From the NCBI GenBank assembly GCA_017469955.1, contig JAFUFJ010000016.1, forward strand, positions 124,001 through 188,000: DNA of 64,000 nt. The letters run 5' to 3'. Below the pieces are notes generated by a model. That model saw only the letters and a list, made by a program, of their open reading frames with translations, searched no databases and was not told the DNA's origin. The position numbers and the translations under genes were made by a program. The DNA is from Prevotella sp. (lineage in GTDB: Bacteria; Bacteroidota; Bacteroidia; Bacteroidales; Bacteroidaceae). Positions 24,732 through 33,685 of the stretch are shown here, piece after piece (the stretch's first letter is position 1; each line of letters starts with the position of its first letter).

Positions 24732-27700
24732 ATGAGTAATATACTTTCCTATAACAGAAAGACGGCCGGCGAGGACTGGATATCCCTCAGTAGTCAGTAT
24801 CAAACCGACGACATTGAGATGATAAGCGATCCCAATGCAGGACTTTCACAGCAGCCAAGAACGGCAATTCCATCGCCATTTGCGCAGATGGATCTTGTGA
24901 AAAATGCATTTGGGAGATTAGCAACTCATGCCGATTTACATGGCGAACTAATGGATGAAAAGCTTGTGTCAAATGCATTGGACGTGGCCCAGCTTTTCTT
25001 CAACTATCGTGAACTTCACAATCAATTGCATATAGTTGAGTGGAATAGGGATACCCAACTGCCGATGCTTAAGCAGACAATTCAGCATCGTTTGTTGGGA
25101 GAAACCATTGAGATGTTTCTCGAACAAGACCGAGAAGCGTTCAACTTCGACCGAATGGACCGTCTCTATTTCTTGGTGTATGGCAATCAAGTAGTGGGTT
25201 CTACCTCACCCGTTACGCTCTTTATGGCAACACCCAATGCCGAGAAAGGTGTCTATTCTATCCCTGTTGAGCAGAATGTCAACTTCTTTGATCAATGGAG
25301 ACCTCTCTATCAACGCGACCCTCGTTTCGTGAAATACATATACGCTTTGTTTACGGCTTATCCCGATCTTAAGCGATTTTGTGGAGAAGTCAACCGCTAT
25401 TTGATAGCAAACCTGCCCCTGTTGTCTGCTGGAATACGGGGTGAAGTCTTGAGGGAGATAGGCAATCCTGCTGCTCTTGATATGGAGCATGTGGAATCTG
25501 CGTTGACTTATCTTGAGAGCAATTACACTCGCCTTGACGAGGGTGTTCAGGCTTTAGGCATTCCCTTCTATGGCGCAAGAGCCGAAGATGTGATGGCAGC
25601 TATAGAGGCAAGTGATTTTGTAATGGTGCCTTCGCAGAAGACGGAAGGTCCTGTTCCGTTGGTGCTTCAGAATCATCTTAATGCATCTCCCTCAGATCCG
25701 TTCCGCTATATCACCAATCCTTGGACTGACGCGACGGTCATTACTCCGGCAGACTATGCGCCTTCTCCCGAGAAAAGGGTGCTTCCAGCCACCAGCCATG
25801 AGTATCCTTGGCTGACTGACGACGACTTCTTCCAGCCGGCTTTGATTAAGCTTGACTATACGTCAGACCGCGATTGTTTCTTTAATGGCAATCTGTCTAA
25901 GGCGAGCAGGGAGGCTGATGGCTGCGACTTTCTTCTGCCTTTAAAGCCACTCTACTTTAGGTATTTTGACGTGAAAGACCTGTGGACAACCATAGGAGGG
26001 CGTCCCCGATTTGAGATGATCCACAACACGGTGGGGCAGAACGAGACTGTTACGGCCATACTAAGGGTGCCTGTCCAGAAAAGAGGCCAGTATATTACGC
26101 TGCAGAGGGTTTATGTCAAGGCCCGTGAAGTTGATTTGTCGTATGACACAAAGAACAACCGGGGCCATTTCATTACGGTGCCTTTTGCGATGAGTATCTT
26201 CCCGTTTGTACGGACACAGGGGCTGAAGCAATATAACATACAGTTGGTCGACCGTGCGCTTGGCATGCTTCAGAACTACGAGATTGCCCTCTCTTTCCAT
26301 AAGAATGGCGAGAATAACCGGCTGAATGGCGACCAAGTGCTGACGAGAAACCGAAGCTTCAAGTCGGAGAAACATGTGGGTTCTGCCTATTATCGCTTGT
26401 CTTCCGACTTCGACTATGTGAATGTTTCCCTTATTGACGACCGCCAGCGAGTGGCAGTAGAGGGTGTTGTCTGCCCGAAGTGGAACGAGTATATCCAGGG
26501 ACATGAGCAGTTTACCTTTGCAGTAGACTTCGGTACGACGAACACTCACATTGAGACAATGCACACCGACAGCCTGCCTGAACCTCTGCATATCACGTCG
26601 GAGGCCAGTGAAAGGCTCATTGCTACGACCTATAATGGGCAGAATTCTCTCTATGATGTGATCATGAAGCAGGAGTTTTTGCCCAAGGCAATAGGTGAAG
26701 ACTACGGCTTTCCGCAGCGCACGGTGCTTTCGGAAAACGAGCGTCTTGATGCCGAGCATGTGGATAATATCGTAGCCTTGGCCGACGCCAACATTCCGTT
26801 TATCTACGAGAAAGAGTCGGTTGGCTACGGTAATCGCATAGTGCCCAATCTCAAATGGTCGACCGAGATGGCTGCCTCCAAGCGTGTGAAAGCCTATCTT
26901 ACCGAGCTTGCCTTGCTCATGCGTACGAAGGTTCTGCTTGAGAACGGTGATATCACAAAGACACGATTGGTATGGTTCTATCCCTTGGCCATGAAGGTTG
27001 GCAACATACGAAAGATGGGACAGATGTGGGCAAAGACCTTCCAAGAGGTGTTTGGCATTCCCGCAACAGATGATAATCTCATACAGATGCCGGAGTCAGT
27101 TGCCCCTTATTATTACTATCGTTCCAGCAGTCACTTCCGCGGAGCGGCATCGACTGTGGCCAGCATAGATATCGGAGGTGGGTCAAGTGACGTGGTAGTC
27201 TTCGACAGCAATGCCCAGCAACCAGCCGTGCTGACGTCGTTCAGGTTTGCGGCCAATGTGCTGTTTGGCGACGGCTTTTCTGAGGTTCCACAGGGTGACA
27301 GCAACCCGATGGTGCAGAAATATGTCGACTATTTCAAGCGTCTTTTTGATGCTGACGACGATCGTTACGGAGAGTTGAACGGCATTCTCGACGACATTGC
27401 TGCCAAACGCAAGTCGGAAGACATCAACGCTTTCCTTTTCTCGGTCATCAACAACAAGGCCGTTTCAGGCAATGATGTCTTTTCCTATAACCTGCGTCTC
27501 AATGAAGATGAACACCGTAAGATCGTCTTCATCTACTTCTTCGTGACCATCATCTACTATGTTGCCCACATGATGTATCATCGTCATTTGCAGAAACCGC
27601 GCTCGGTGATGTTCAGCGGAACGGGTTCGAAGGTGCTGGATATTGTGGGTCAGCAGCGCGACCTTGACCTTTTGGCGCAGGCTGTTTTCGAGCGGGTCTA

Positions 27701-28205
27701 CGGCGAAAGCTACGATGCCGACGGCTTCTCCATCATCATGGAGCGCAATGAGCCCAAGCAGATCACTTGCCGAGGTGCGCTGATGCAGGTGCGAGATGCG
27801 GTGGGAAGGGAGAGCGTCAACCAGCTGAACCGGCAGCTTGATGCCATTGACAGCCAGCTGAAGCGCAACTATTCGATGGTCTCACCCGAGCAGCTCACCT
27901 ATGATGATATGGAAGATGTCTCGACACGTCAGCAGCTCGTCGACGAGGTTCGCCGGTTTAACAGCTTCTTCATCACCCTGTGCGACGACATGAAAGTGGC
28001 CGACAGATTCCTTGTAGACAACCATTCTTTCCAGCTCTTCAGGGAGCTCGTAGGCAAGGATCTCGACCACCATCTCATCAATGGGTGGAACTTTACGACG
28101 AAGAATCAGGACGAGAAGAACGGCTCCGACCCGATAGAAGACACGGTGTTCTTCTATCCGATCATCGGCAGCATACGCGACAACCTCATTGAAAAGCTGC
28201 AATAG
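24732..28205 (+). CDS. Giant actin/Hsp70-fold ATPase homologue (operon gene 4)
   Basis: A 1157-residue protein. Residues about 590-1010 carry the actin/Hsp70/sugar-kinase nucleotide site in order: phosphate-1 FAVDFGTTNTHIETM (near 596), phosphate-2 ASIDIGGGSSDVVVFDS (near 812) and adenosine motif VMFSGTGSKVLDIV (near 959). The first 590 residues and last 140 match nothing I recognise; the C-terminus is helical. The size and arrangement recall SrfB-type proteins, but I cannot confirm membership. It follows the tubulin-like gene by 29 bp. The first ~900 bases look more AT-rich than the rest. Likely cytoplasmic and ATP-binding. Confidence 0.78.
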   Translation: MSNILSYNRKTAGEDWISLSSQYQTDDIEMISDPNAGLSQQPRTAIPSPFAQMDLVKNAFGRLATHADLHGELMDEKLVSNALDVAQLFFNYRELHNQLHIVEWNRDTQLPMLKQTIQHRLLGETIEMFLEQDREAFNFDRMDRLYFLVYGNQVVGSTSPVTLFMATPNAEKGVYSIPVEQNVNFFDQWRPLYQRDPRFVKYIYALFTAYPDLKRFCGEVNRYLIANLPLLSAGIRGEVLREIGNPAALDMEHVESALTYLESNYTRLDEGVQALGIPFYGARAEDVMAAIEASDFVMVPSQKTEGPVPLVLQNHLNASPSDPFRYITNPWTDATVITPADYAPSPEKRVLPATSHEYPWLTDDDFFQPALIKLDYTSDRDCFFNGNLSKASREADGCDFLLPLKPLYFRYFDVKDLWTTIGGRPRFEMIHNTVGQNETVTAILRVPVQKRGQYITLQRVYVKAREVDLSYDTKNNRGHFITVPFAMSIFPFVRTQGLKQYNIQLVDRALGMLQNYEIALSFHKNGENNRLNGDQVLTRNRSFKSEKHVGSAYYRLSSDFDYVNVSLIDDRQRVAVEGVVCPKWNEYIQGHEQFTFAVDFGTTNTHIETMHTDSLPEPLHITSEASERLIATTYNGQNSLYDVIMKQEFLPKAIGEDYGFPQRTVLSENERLDAEHVDNIVALADANIPFIYEKESVGYGNRIVPNLKWSTEMAASKRVKAYLTELALLMRTKVLLENGDITKTRLVWFYPLAMKVGNIRKMGQMWAKTFQEVFGIPATDDNLIQMPESVAPYYYYRSSSHFRGAASTVASIDIGGGSSDVVVFDSNAQQPAVLTSFRFAANVLFGDGFSEVPQGDSNPMVQKYVDYFKRLFDADDDRYGELNGILDDIAAKRKSEDINAFLFSVINNKAVSGNDVFSYNLRLNEDEHRKIVFIYFFVTIIYYVAHMMYHRHLQKPRSVMFSGTGSKVLDIVGQQRDLDLLAQAVFERVYGESYDADGFSIIMERNEPKQITCRGALMQVRDAVGRESVNQLNRQLDAIDSQLKRNYSMVSPEQLTYDDMEDVSTRQQLVDEVRRFNSFFITLCDDMKVADRFLVDNHSFQLFRELVGKDLDHHLINGWNFTTKNQDEKNGSDPIEDTVFFYPIIGSIRDNLIEKLQ

Positions 28206-28213
28206 GAAGACGT

Positions 28214-28951
28214 ATGGCAGAAGTGAAGTGTCCAAAGTGCCGGCTGCGTTTCACCGAGAACACCGAGGCTGGAATGAACCAACTGGCCTGCGTGTGTCCG
28301 CGTTGCGGCACGCCTTTCACATTTGACATTCCGCCTTCAGACAGCCTTTCCGGCCAGTCGGCAGGCAAGTCTCCGGCAGATTCTCCTTCAGGCTTTGGCT
28401 CAACCGACAGCCCTGCGTCCCGCCAGCACGCCCCTTCCCCGGCATCATCGTCGTCAGACGACCGCTCAGCGGGCTCTTCCCAGGGCTATGTCGCAGGCTA
28501 TCCTCGCCGTCAACAACGCCGTGGATGCAGCCGTTCGTGCATGAATGTCCTCCTCTTTCTTTTCCTTTTTGGGGCAGGAGCCTTTCTCATTGCCGACAAT
28601 CTCAATCCAGAACTGGGGTCTGAAGTCATCAACCGGCTGCAGGATTCAGAGCCGTTCGTGTCAGATCTCTACCGGAACGACTCGCCGGCTCCGCAGAAAG
28701 TGCCCAGGAAACAGCCTGACTGGATACAAGGCCACTGGCATAACTTTTCCGAACAAGGCATCTGCGACGTCGAAATTCAGGGCAACAATATCCTGCGAGT
28801 CATCGACGGCGACTCCTTGACTGGCACGTTTGTCTACAAGCGGGGCTACCTGAGATGCAGTTTTTCAAATGGAGAGACCGCCCGCTACAAGCTCGATTTC
28901 CCCCACAAGGAAATCGATAACGGCGAACGGGTCAACATGAAAAAGAGATAA
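28214..28951 (+). CDS. Zinc-ribbon protein with one membrane helix (operon gene 5)
   Basis: A 245-residue protein starting eight bases after the actin-like gene. The N-terminus is a zinc ribbon: CPKC (Cys6, Cys9) and CVCPRC (Cys28, Cys31). A long Ser/Pro/Gly-rich linker (about 40-95) and a Cys/Arg-rich patch lead to a single membrane segment, MNVLLFLFLFGAGAFLI (about 110-126). The rest (about 175-240) is a small beta-rich domain (WIQGHWHNFSEQGICDVEIQ) that would be across the membrane. It may link the cytoplasmic NTPases to the envelope. Function unknown. Confidence 0.75.
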   Translation: MAEVKCPKCRLRFTENTEAGMNQLACVCPRCGTPFTFDIPPSDSLSGQSAGKSPADSPSGFGSTDSPASRQHAPSPASSSSDDRSAGSSQGYVAGYPRRQQRRGCSRSCMNVLLFLFLFGAGAFLIADNLNPELGSEVINRLQDSEPFVSDLYRNDSPAPQKVPRKQPDWIQGHWHNFSEQGICDVEIQGNNILRVIDGDSLTGTFVYKRGYLRCSFSNGETARYKLDFPHKEIDNGERVNMKKR

Positions 28952-28992
28952 CCCCAAGGCCTTCCCTCCGTCGTCAGCCGGCCTTGTCGTCG

Positions 28993-29098
28993 AGAAAGCT
29001 TATGTTTTAGCCCGAGAAGTCTTAGCTTTCTTGGTGAGAAGTCTATCCTTTCTGGGCAATAACTCTATGACTTCTCACCCTGAATGGGCAGCTTTCTC
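28993..29098. repeat. 106 bp intergenic palindrome, copy 3
   Basis: Begins GAGAAAGCTTATG and ends GCAGCTTTCTC. The outer arms are less perfect than in copy 2, but the internal GAGAAGTCTTAGCTTTCTTG block is conserved. It separates the zinc-ribbon gene from the convergent upxY gene and thus closes the tubulin/actin operon. Nothing else is visible up to 29205. Confidence 0.85.
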
Positions 29099-29205
29099 AG
29101 CCATGCGTCCACCCATTCACGCCGATTTCCATGATAAAAGCCTTCCATCCCGCTGCTGTATGTCGGGCTGAAAGGCTGAAAGTCAACAGGTTAGAAGGCA
29201 GAATC

Positions 29206-29769
29206 CTACTTCTCGTCCATGGCCACACAGCACCATCGGCTTACCTTCAGCATGACGGCCATGCCCGGAATCTCCTTCAGCAGGTAGTATTTCTTCGACG
29301 ATCTCACGAGCTTTCCCGTGAGACCTTTCATCGGTCCGAACTTCACAAGCACGGGCGTTCCGGCCTTCAGGGCAGCCTCTTCCTGTGTGAGATACTTGCG
29401 CATCAGGATGTCGGGATTGCACATGATCTGGAACTCCTGCATCTCGCGTGCAGGAATTTCATAATAGTCGGGCTGCTCAGAATGCTTCCTGATGACGAAC
29501 ATCTTGTGGGGACACTGGCCGATGAGCTTCCTCATCTCGTTCTCAGGCAGGCTCTTCCTGAGGAAAATCAAGTTGCGTACAACCGGACGCAGCTTGCGCT
29601 GGCGACGGCCTTCCTTGTCTTCATAGTCGACATATTGCATCGGAATGAAGTATTCAAGGCCATGCTCCTTGAAGTATTCCCCGACGGCTTCCTGGCGTGA
29701 TGAGTAGAGTCTTATGCCATACCAAGGCATGGAAGTGCCGCTGACAGTCAATGCTTCTTCGTCAATCAT
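29206..29769 (-). CDS. UpxY-like NusG-family transcription antiterminator
   Basis: A 187-residue NusG paralogue. The NGN domain begins MPWYGIRLYSSRQEAVGEYF and continues to PVVRNLIFLRKS and KHSEQPDYYEIPAREMQEF. A KOW-like end follows: VLVKFGPMKGLTGKLVRSSK. UpxY proteins normally sit first in capsule loci and allow RNA polymerase to read through the leader. Here the gene is last in a minus-strand group with prfC, rfbD and DUF4924, and no polysaccharide genes follow. The start is taken as the ATG at 29769, with a GTG one codon earlier possible. Confidence 0.8.
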   Translation of the reverse strand: MIDEEALTVSGTSMPWYGIRLYSSRQEAVGEYFKEHGLEYFIPMQYVDYEDKEGRRQRKLRPVVRNLIFLRKSLPENEMRKLIGQCPHKMFVIRKHSEQPDYYEIPAREMQEFQIMCNPDILMRKYLTQEEAALKAGTPVLVKFGPMKGLTGKLVRSSKKYYLLKEIPGMAVMLKVSRWCCVAMDEK

Positions 29770-29783
29770 CACAGGCCGGAGAA

Positions 29784-31367
29784 TTAGAATTCAGACGTAA
29801 AGTGGAACCTTATGTGCTTGAAGTCTTGCTGAGCCATCGACAATACATAGCCTGAATCGGCAAGAAACACGTCACGACCTTCACGGTCTTTCGCCATATA
29901 CTGATACTTGCGCTTCTTGAAATTGTCAAGTTCGGCGTCGTCATCACTCTCAATCCAGCAGGCCTTATAGAGGTGAACAGGCTCCCAACGGCAACGTGCG
30001 TTGTACTCATTCTCAAGCCTGTACTGAATGACTTCAAACTGAAGCTGCCCTACTGTGCCGATGATCTTGCGCCCGTTGAACTGATTGACGAACAGCTGGG
30101 CTACGCCTTCATCCATTAACTGCTGTATACCCTTCTCGAGTTGTTTCGAGCGCATTGGGTCATCATTCTCGATGTATTTGAACATCTCTGGCGAGAAAGA
30201 AGGAAGGCCTTTGAAATGTAACTGCTCGCCTTCTGTCAGGGTGTCGCCTATCTTGAATATACCATTGTCGGGCAGACCGACGATGTCTCCGGCCCACGCT
30301 TCTTCGATAGTTGACTTGCGTTGGGCCATAAACTGGGTGGGAGAGGTAAACCTAAGCGTCTTGCCTTGGCGCACATGCAGGTAGGGTTGGTTGCGTAAGA
30401 ACTTGCCCGAACACACCTTGCAGAAGGCAATACACGAACGGTGGTTGGGGTCAATGTTGGCAGTTATCTTGAAGATGAACCCCGTGAATCTGGGCTCTTC
30501 GGGACGGACGTCGCGCTCTTCAGCCTTGGTAGGACGGGGCGAAGGAGCTATTTCGACAAAACAATTCAGCAGCTCCTGAACACCAAAGTTGTTCAAAGCC
30601 GAGCCAAAGAATACGGGAGCAACCTCGGCCGAACGGTAAGTGTCGACGTCAAACGGAGGATAAACACCGTCGACAAGCTCCAGATCATCGCGTAGTTGCT
30701 GCGCATCCCGCTCGCCGACATGCAGGTCGAGAGCCTCACTTTCGACGTCAATCTCCACCTTTTCCGTCACGCGTTGTTTGTCCGGAGTAAAGAGATCAAG
30801 CTTGCCTTCATATATGTTATATACGCCTTTGAACTTTGCTCCCTGATTGATGGGCCACGAAAGCGGGCGTACTTTGATCTGAAGCTCCTGCTCAAGTTCG
30901 TCCAGCAAGTCGAATGGATCGCGCCCTTCCCGGTCCATCTTGTTGATGAAGATGATGACAGGAGTGTTTCTCATCCGGCAGACCTCCATGAGCTTTCTGG
31001 TTTGAGTCTCAACACCCTTCGCGCCATCCACAACGATGATGGCCGAGTCTACTGCGGTCAGCGTCCGGTAAGTGTCCTCGGCAAAGTCCTGATGTCCAGG
31101 AGTGTCGAGGATGTTCACTTTGTATTCTACGCCAGAACCCTCCGGCGTATAGTCGAACTCCATTACCGACGTCGATACCGAGATGCCGCGTTGTTTCTCG
31201 ATATCCATCCAGTCGCTGGTCGCAGTCTTGCGTATCTTGTTGCTCTTTACGGCTCCGGCAACCTGAATTTGACCGCCGAAAAGCAGGAATTTCTCTGTCA
31301 AAGTCGTCTTTCCTGCATCTGGATGACTGATGATAGCAAACGTTCTTCTTCTTTCAATTTCGTTCAT
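29784..31367 (-). CDS. prfC: Peptide chain release factor 3
   Basis: A 527-residue translational GTPase that recycles release factors 1 and 2. G1 is [20 protein letters not shown] (residues 9-28), switch [22 protein letters not shown]3 [17 protein letters not shown], and G4 [15 protein letters not shown] and [16 protein letters not shown] sequences are diagnostic for RF3. Length is standard. It is separated from rfbD and upxY by about 14 bp each, suggesting an operon. Confidence 0.97.
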   Translation of the reverse strand: MNEIERRRTFAIISHPDAGKTTLTEKFLLFGGQIQVAGAVKSNKIRKTATSDWMDIEKQRGISVSTSVMEFDYTPEGSGVEYKVNILDTPGHQDFAEDTYRTLTAVDSAIIVVDGAKGVETQTRKLMEVCRMRNTPVIIFINKMDREGRDPFDLLDELEQELQIKVRPLSWPINQGAKFKGVYNIYEGKLDLFTPDKQRVTEKVEIDVESEALDLHVGERDAQQLRDDLELVDGVYPPFDVDTYRSAEVAPVFFGSALNNFGVQELLNCFVEIAPSPRPTKAEERDVRPEEPRFTGFIFKITANIDPNHRSCIAFCKVCSGKFLRNQPYLHVRQGKTLRFTSPTQFMAQRKSTIEEAWAGDIVGLPDNGIFKIGDTLTEGEQLHFKGLPSFSPEMFKYIENDDPMRSKQLEKGIQQLMDEGVAQLFVNQFNGRKIIGTVGQLQFEVIQYRLENEYNARCRWEPVHLYKACWIESDDDAELDNFKKRKYQYMAKDREGRDVFLADSGYVLSMAQQDFKHIRFHFTSEF

Positions 31368-31381
31368 CGTTCAGTAGATGA

Positions 31382-32248
31382 TTATGCGTTCTTGTCGTTG
31401 ATGAGTTTCTTGATGCAGCATTCCAGTGACCTTTCCCAATGGGGTATGTCAAGGTTGTAGGCCTTCTTGATCTTGGATTTGTCGAGCACAGAGTAGTGAG
31501 GCCGGTGGGCTGGGGTAGGATACTCGCTGGTGTGCAGCGGGTTTATCCGGCAGTTTTCTATCCCTGCTGCCCGATGAATGGCGACGGCAAAGTCGTACCA
31601 TGAGCACACTCCTTCGTCGCTATAGTGATAGATGCCGGGAAGAATGCCTTGACTTATGATGCTGAAAATGGCCAAAGCAAGGTCGGAAGCATTGGTGGGA
31701 GTGCCGATCTGGTCTGCCACAACTCCCAGTGACGGCTTCTCTTTTCCGAGCCGTATCATGGTCTTGACGAAGTTGTTTCCATAGGTTGAATAGAGCCATG
31801 CAGTGCGGATGACGACGGCTTTCCTGCATTTTCTCATGACGTTCTGTTCGCCTTCCAGCTTTGTTTTGCCGTAGATGCTGACAGGACAGGTCGGCATTTC
31901 TTCTGTATAAGGCAGGTGGCTTGTGCCGTCAAACACGTAGTCTGTCGAGATCTGTATGATCCATCCTTGGCGTCTTTCGATGGCTTCGGCGAGGTGTTCC
32001 GGTGCCTTTGCGTTGAGCAATTCACACAGTTCTGCTGCGCTTTCGGCCTTGTCGACGGCCGTGAATGCTGCGCAATTAATGATGCCTTCGATAGCATTCT
32101 CGTCGACAAAACGGTCGATGGCCTGCTTGTTTGTGATGTCAAGCTGTTGGACATCGGTGTTGAAGAAGAGATGCTCGGGATGGTTTTTCTCAAGCAGTTG
32201 CAGCTCGTTACCCAGTTGTCCGTTGCATCCGGTTATGAGAATGTTCAT
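31382..32248 (-). CDS. rfbD: dTDP-4-dehydrorhamnose reductase
   Basis: A 288-residue SDR reductase catalysing the last step to dTDP-L-rhamnose. It has MNILITGCNGQLGNELQLL, NCAAFTAVDKAES, the STDYVFDG motif, and YGKTKLEGE with the catalytic Tyr and Lys. The C-terminus has GIYHYSDEGVCSWYDFA. It sits with prfC and DUF4924, away from rfbB. Confidence 0.95.
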   Translation of the reverse strand: MNILITGCNGQLGNELQLLEKNHPEHLFFNTDVQQLDITNKQAIDRFVDENAIEGIINCAAFTAVDKAESAAELCELLNAKAPEHLAEAIERRQGWIIQISTDYVFDGTSHLPYTEEMPTCPVSIYGKTKLEGEQNVMRKCRKAVVIRTAWLYSTYGNNFVKTMIRLGKEKPSLGVVADQIGTPTNASDLALAIFSIISQGILPGIYHYSDEGVCSWYDFAVAIHRAAGIENCRINPLHTSEYPTPAHRPHYSVLDKSKIKKAYNLDIPHWERSLECCIKKLINDKNA

Positions 32249-32262
32249 TTGTGTCTCTGTTT

Positions 32263-32811
32263 TTATTCGTCTTCGAAGTTGATACCTTCGGTTTTGTCTT
32301 TGATGTAGTAGTCGGAAAGCATGCCGATGAAGGTTGTGATTTCTTTGATGGCATGGGTGGTTTCCTGGCTGATTTCTTTGTGTTGCAGGCGTAGCATCAT
32401 TGTTCCGTAGAGTGCATTCATGCAGGTTTCGATTTCTCCGGCTTCTTTTCCTCCCCGATTTCGCAGCTCGACGATGAAGGGAAGCACGCGGTAATACTCA
32501 GCCGTATAGAAGGAAAACTTGGTGCTTTGCAGGAGCATCGCGTTCAGTTCGGCCATGTCTTGGAGGATGATCTGGTTGATCTGCAGGTGTCCCTGCTGTC
32601 GTTTTCCTTCACGAGTCATCATGTTGACGAGGTTTCCATACCAGTCTGTCATCTCTTCTTTTTGTTCGTCTGTGTAGTCGAACCGGTCGATATATTCGTG
32701 GCGGATGCGTGATAATGAGCATCCGTAGGCTCGTATGATGTCTTCGATCTGCCACATGTAGAGCAGATATTCGGCAATGCTTTTCTTGCGTAATTCTTGG
32801 GCTATGAACAT
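32263..32811 (-). CDS. DUF4924 family protein
   Basis: A 182-residue helical, soluble protein. MFIAQELRKKSIAEYLLYMW and QIEDIIRAYG at the start, the DWYGNLVNMMTREGKRQQGH stretch near residue 75, and the acidic end KTEGINFEDE match my memory of the Bacteroidetes family DUF4924. Function is unknown. It precedes rfbD by 14 bp and is probably the first gene of that operon. Confidence 0.75.
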   Translation of the reverse strand: MFIAQELRKKSIAEYLLYMWQIEDIIRAYGCSLSRIRHEYIDRFDYTDEQKEEMTDWYGNLVNMMTREGKRQQGHLQINQIILQDMAELNAMLLQSTKFSFYTAEYYRVLPFIVELRNRGGKEAGEIETCMNALYGTMMLRLQHKEISQETTHAIKEITTFIGMLSDYYIKDKTEGINFEDE

Positions 32812-32868
32812 GTATGCGTATTAATCTGTAGGGTTGGGAAATGGGATGACGGTCTCTTCTGCGCGCTG

Positions 32869-33537
32869 TCAGTAGTGGATGGAGTAGAGGTTGAACACTG
32901 TTCCGAAGAGGATGATGAGGCTGAAGATGATGACTACGCTTCCTATTACTTTATTAATAATGAGAATACCGTTGTCGTCAAACTTGCCTCTGATGGTGTC
33001 TACGAGCCAGGTTAGGCCGAACCACCACAGTAATGCTCCGCCGATGATGCTGAGATAGCCTACGGTCATTTCGATGGGATGGTCGGGAATGACGAATGTC
33101 AGCTGGGCAAACAGGGCGATGAAGAGGAAGATGATGAGCGGGTTGAAGAAGGTTACCCAGAAGGCTGTCACGCCGTTGTAGAGCAGGGAGCCTTTCTTGT
33201 TGCCGCTGACGCGTATCTTCTTTCTCGGATCAGACTTCCAGCAGTAGATGCCGAAGGCAAGAAGTAAGACGCTTCCGAATATCTGAAGCCAAAACTTGTT
33301 CTGCTTGTTGTTGATCAGATCCATTACGAAGCTCATGCCGAATCCTGTAATGAGTGCGTAGATGATGTCGCTGATTGCGGCTCCGATGCCTGTGACAAAT
33401 CCGTACCATCGACCCTTGTTCAGCGTACGTTGTATGCAGAGAATGCCCACAGGACCCATAGGTGCCGAGGCCATGATGCCAATGAGCATTCCCTTGAAGA
33501 TGATGTCAAGTATGTCTATATGAAATTCAAACGGCAT
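32869..33537 (-). CDS. LysE family translocator
   Basis: A 222-residue inner-membrane exporter with six predicted helices, of the LysE/RhtB type for amino acids or similar metabolites. The N-terminus has FKGMLIGIMASAPMGPVGIL, the family GxxxGPV-type signature. Two central helices (LQIFGSVLLLAFGIYCW and GVTAFWVTFFNPLIIFLFIA with the NP motif) follow. I start at the ATG at 33535-33537 because a -7 box (TAAATTTG) covers the upstream TTG. Confidence 0.85.
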   Translation of the reverse strand: MPFEFHIDILDIIFKGMLIGIMASAPMGPVGILCIQRTLNKGRWYGFVTGIGAAISDIIYALITGFGMSFVMDLINNKQNKFWLQIFGSVLLLAFGIYCWKSDPRKKIRVSGNKKGSLLYNGVTAFWVTFFNPLIIFLFIALFAQLTFVIPDHPIEMTVGYLSIIGGALLWWFGLTWLVDTIRGKFDDNGILIINKVIGSVVIIFSLIILFGTVFNLYSIHY

Positions 33538-33546
33538 AATCGGATG

Positions 33547-33554
33547 CAAATTTA
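33547..33554 (-). promoter_or_regulatory. -7 box of the LysE gene
   Basis: On the minus strand, TAAATTTG ends nine bases before the ATG at 33537, giving a leader of only about five bases. Confidence 0.45.
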
Positions 33555-33594
33555 CAATAAAAATGCGATATTCATTATTTTTTTTGATTTAAAG

Positions 33595-33626
33595 TTTGTT
33601 TTCTACATCCTTTTTGAGTAACTTTG
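33595..33626 (+). promoter_or_regulatory. Promoter of the ROK kinase gene
   Basis: TTTG (33595-33598), a 20-base spacer, and TAACTTTG (33619-33626). The predicted leader before the ATG at 33686 is about 55 bases. Confidence 0.7.
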
Positions 33627-33685
33627 TCGTCATATAGCATGATTATTCGTATTTATAAACTTATAATTCAGAAACCAAAGTAACT

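Noticed and set aside
26061..27044. 327-codon minus-strand frame inside the actin-like gene
   Set aside because: Fully antisense to the nucleotide-motif region of the operon gene; the sense strand carries clear motifs.
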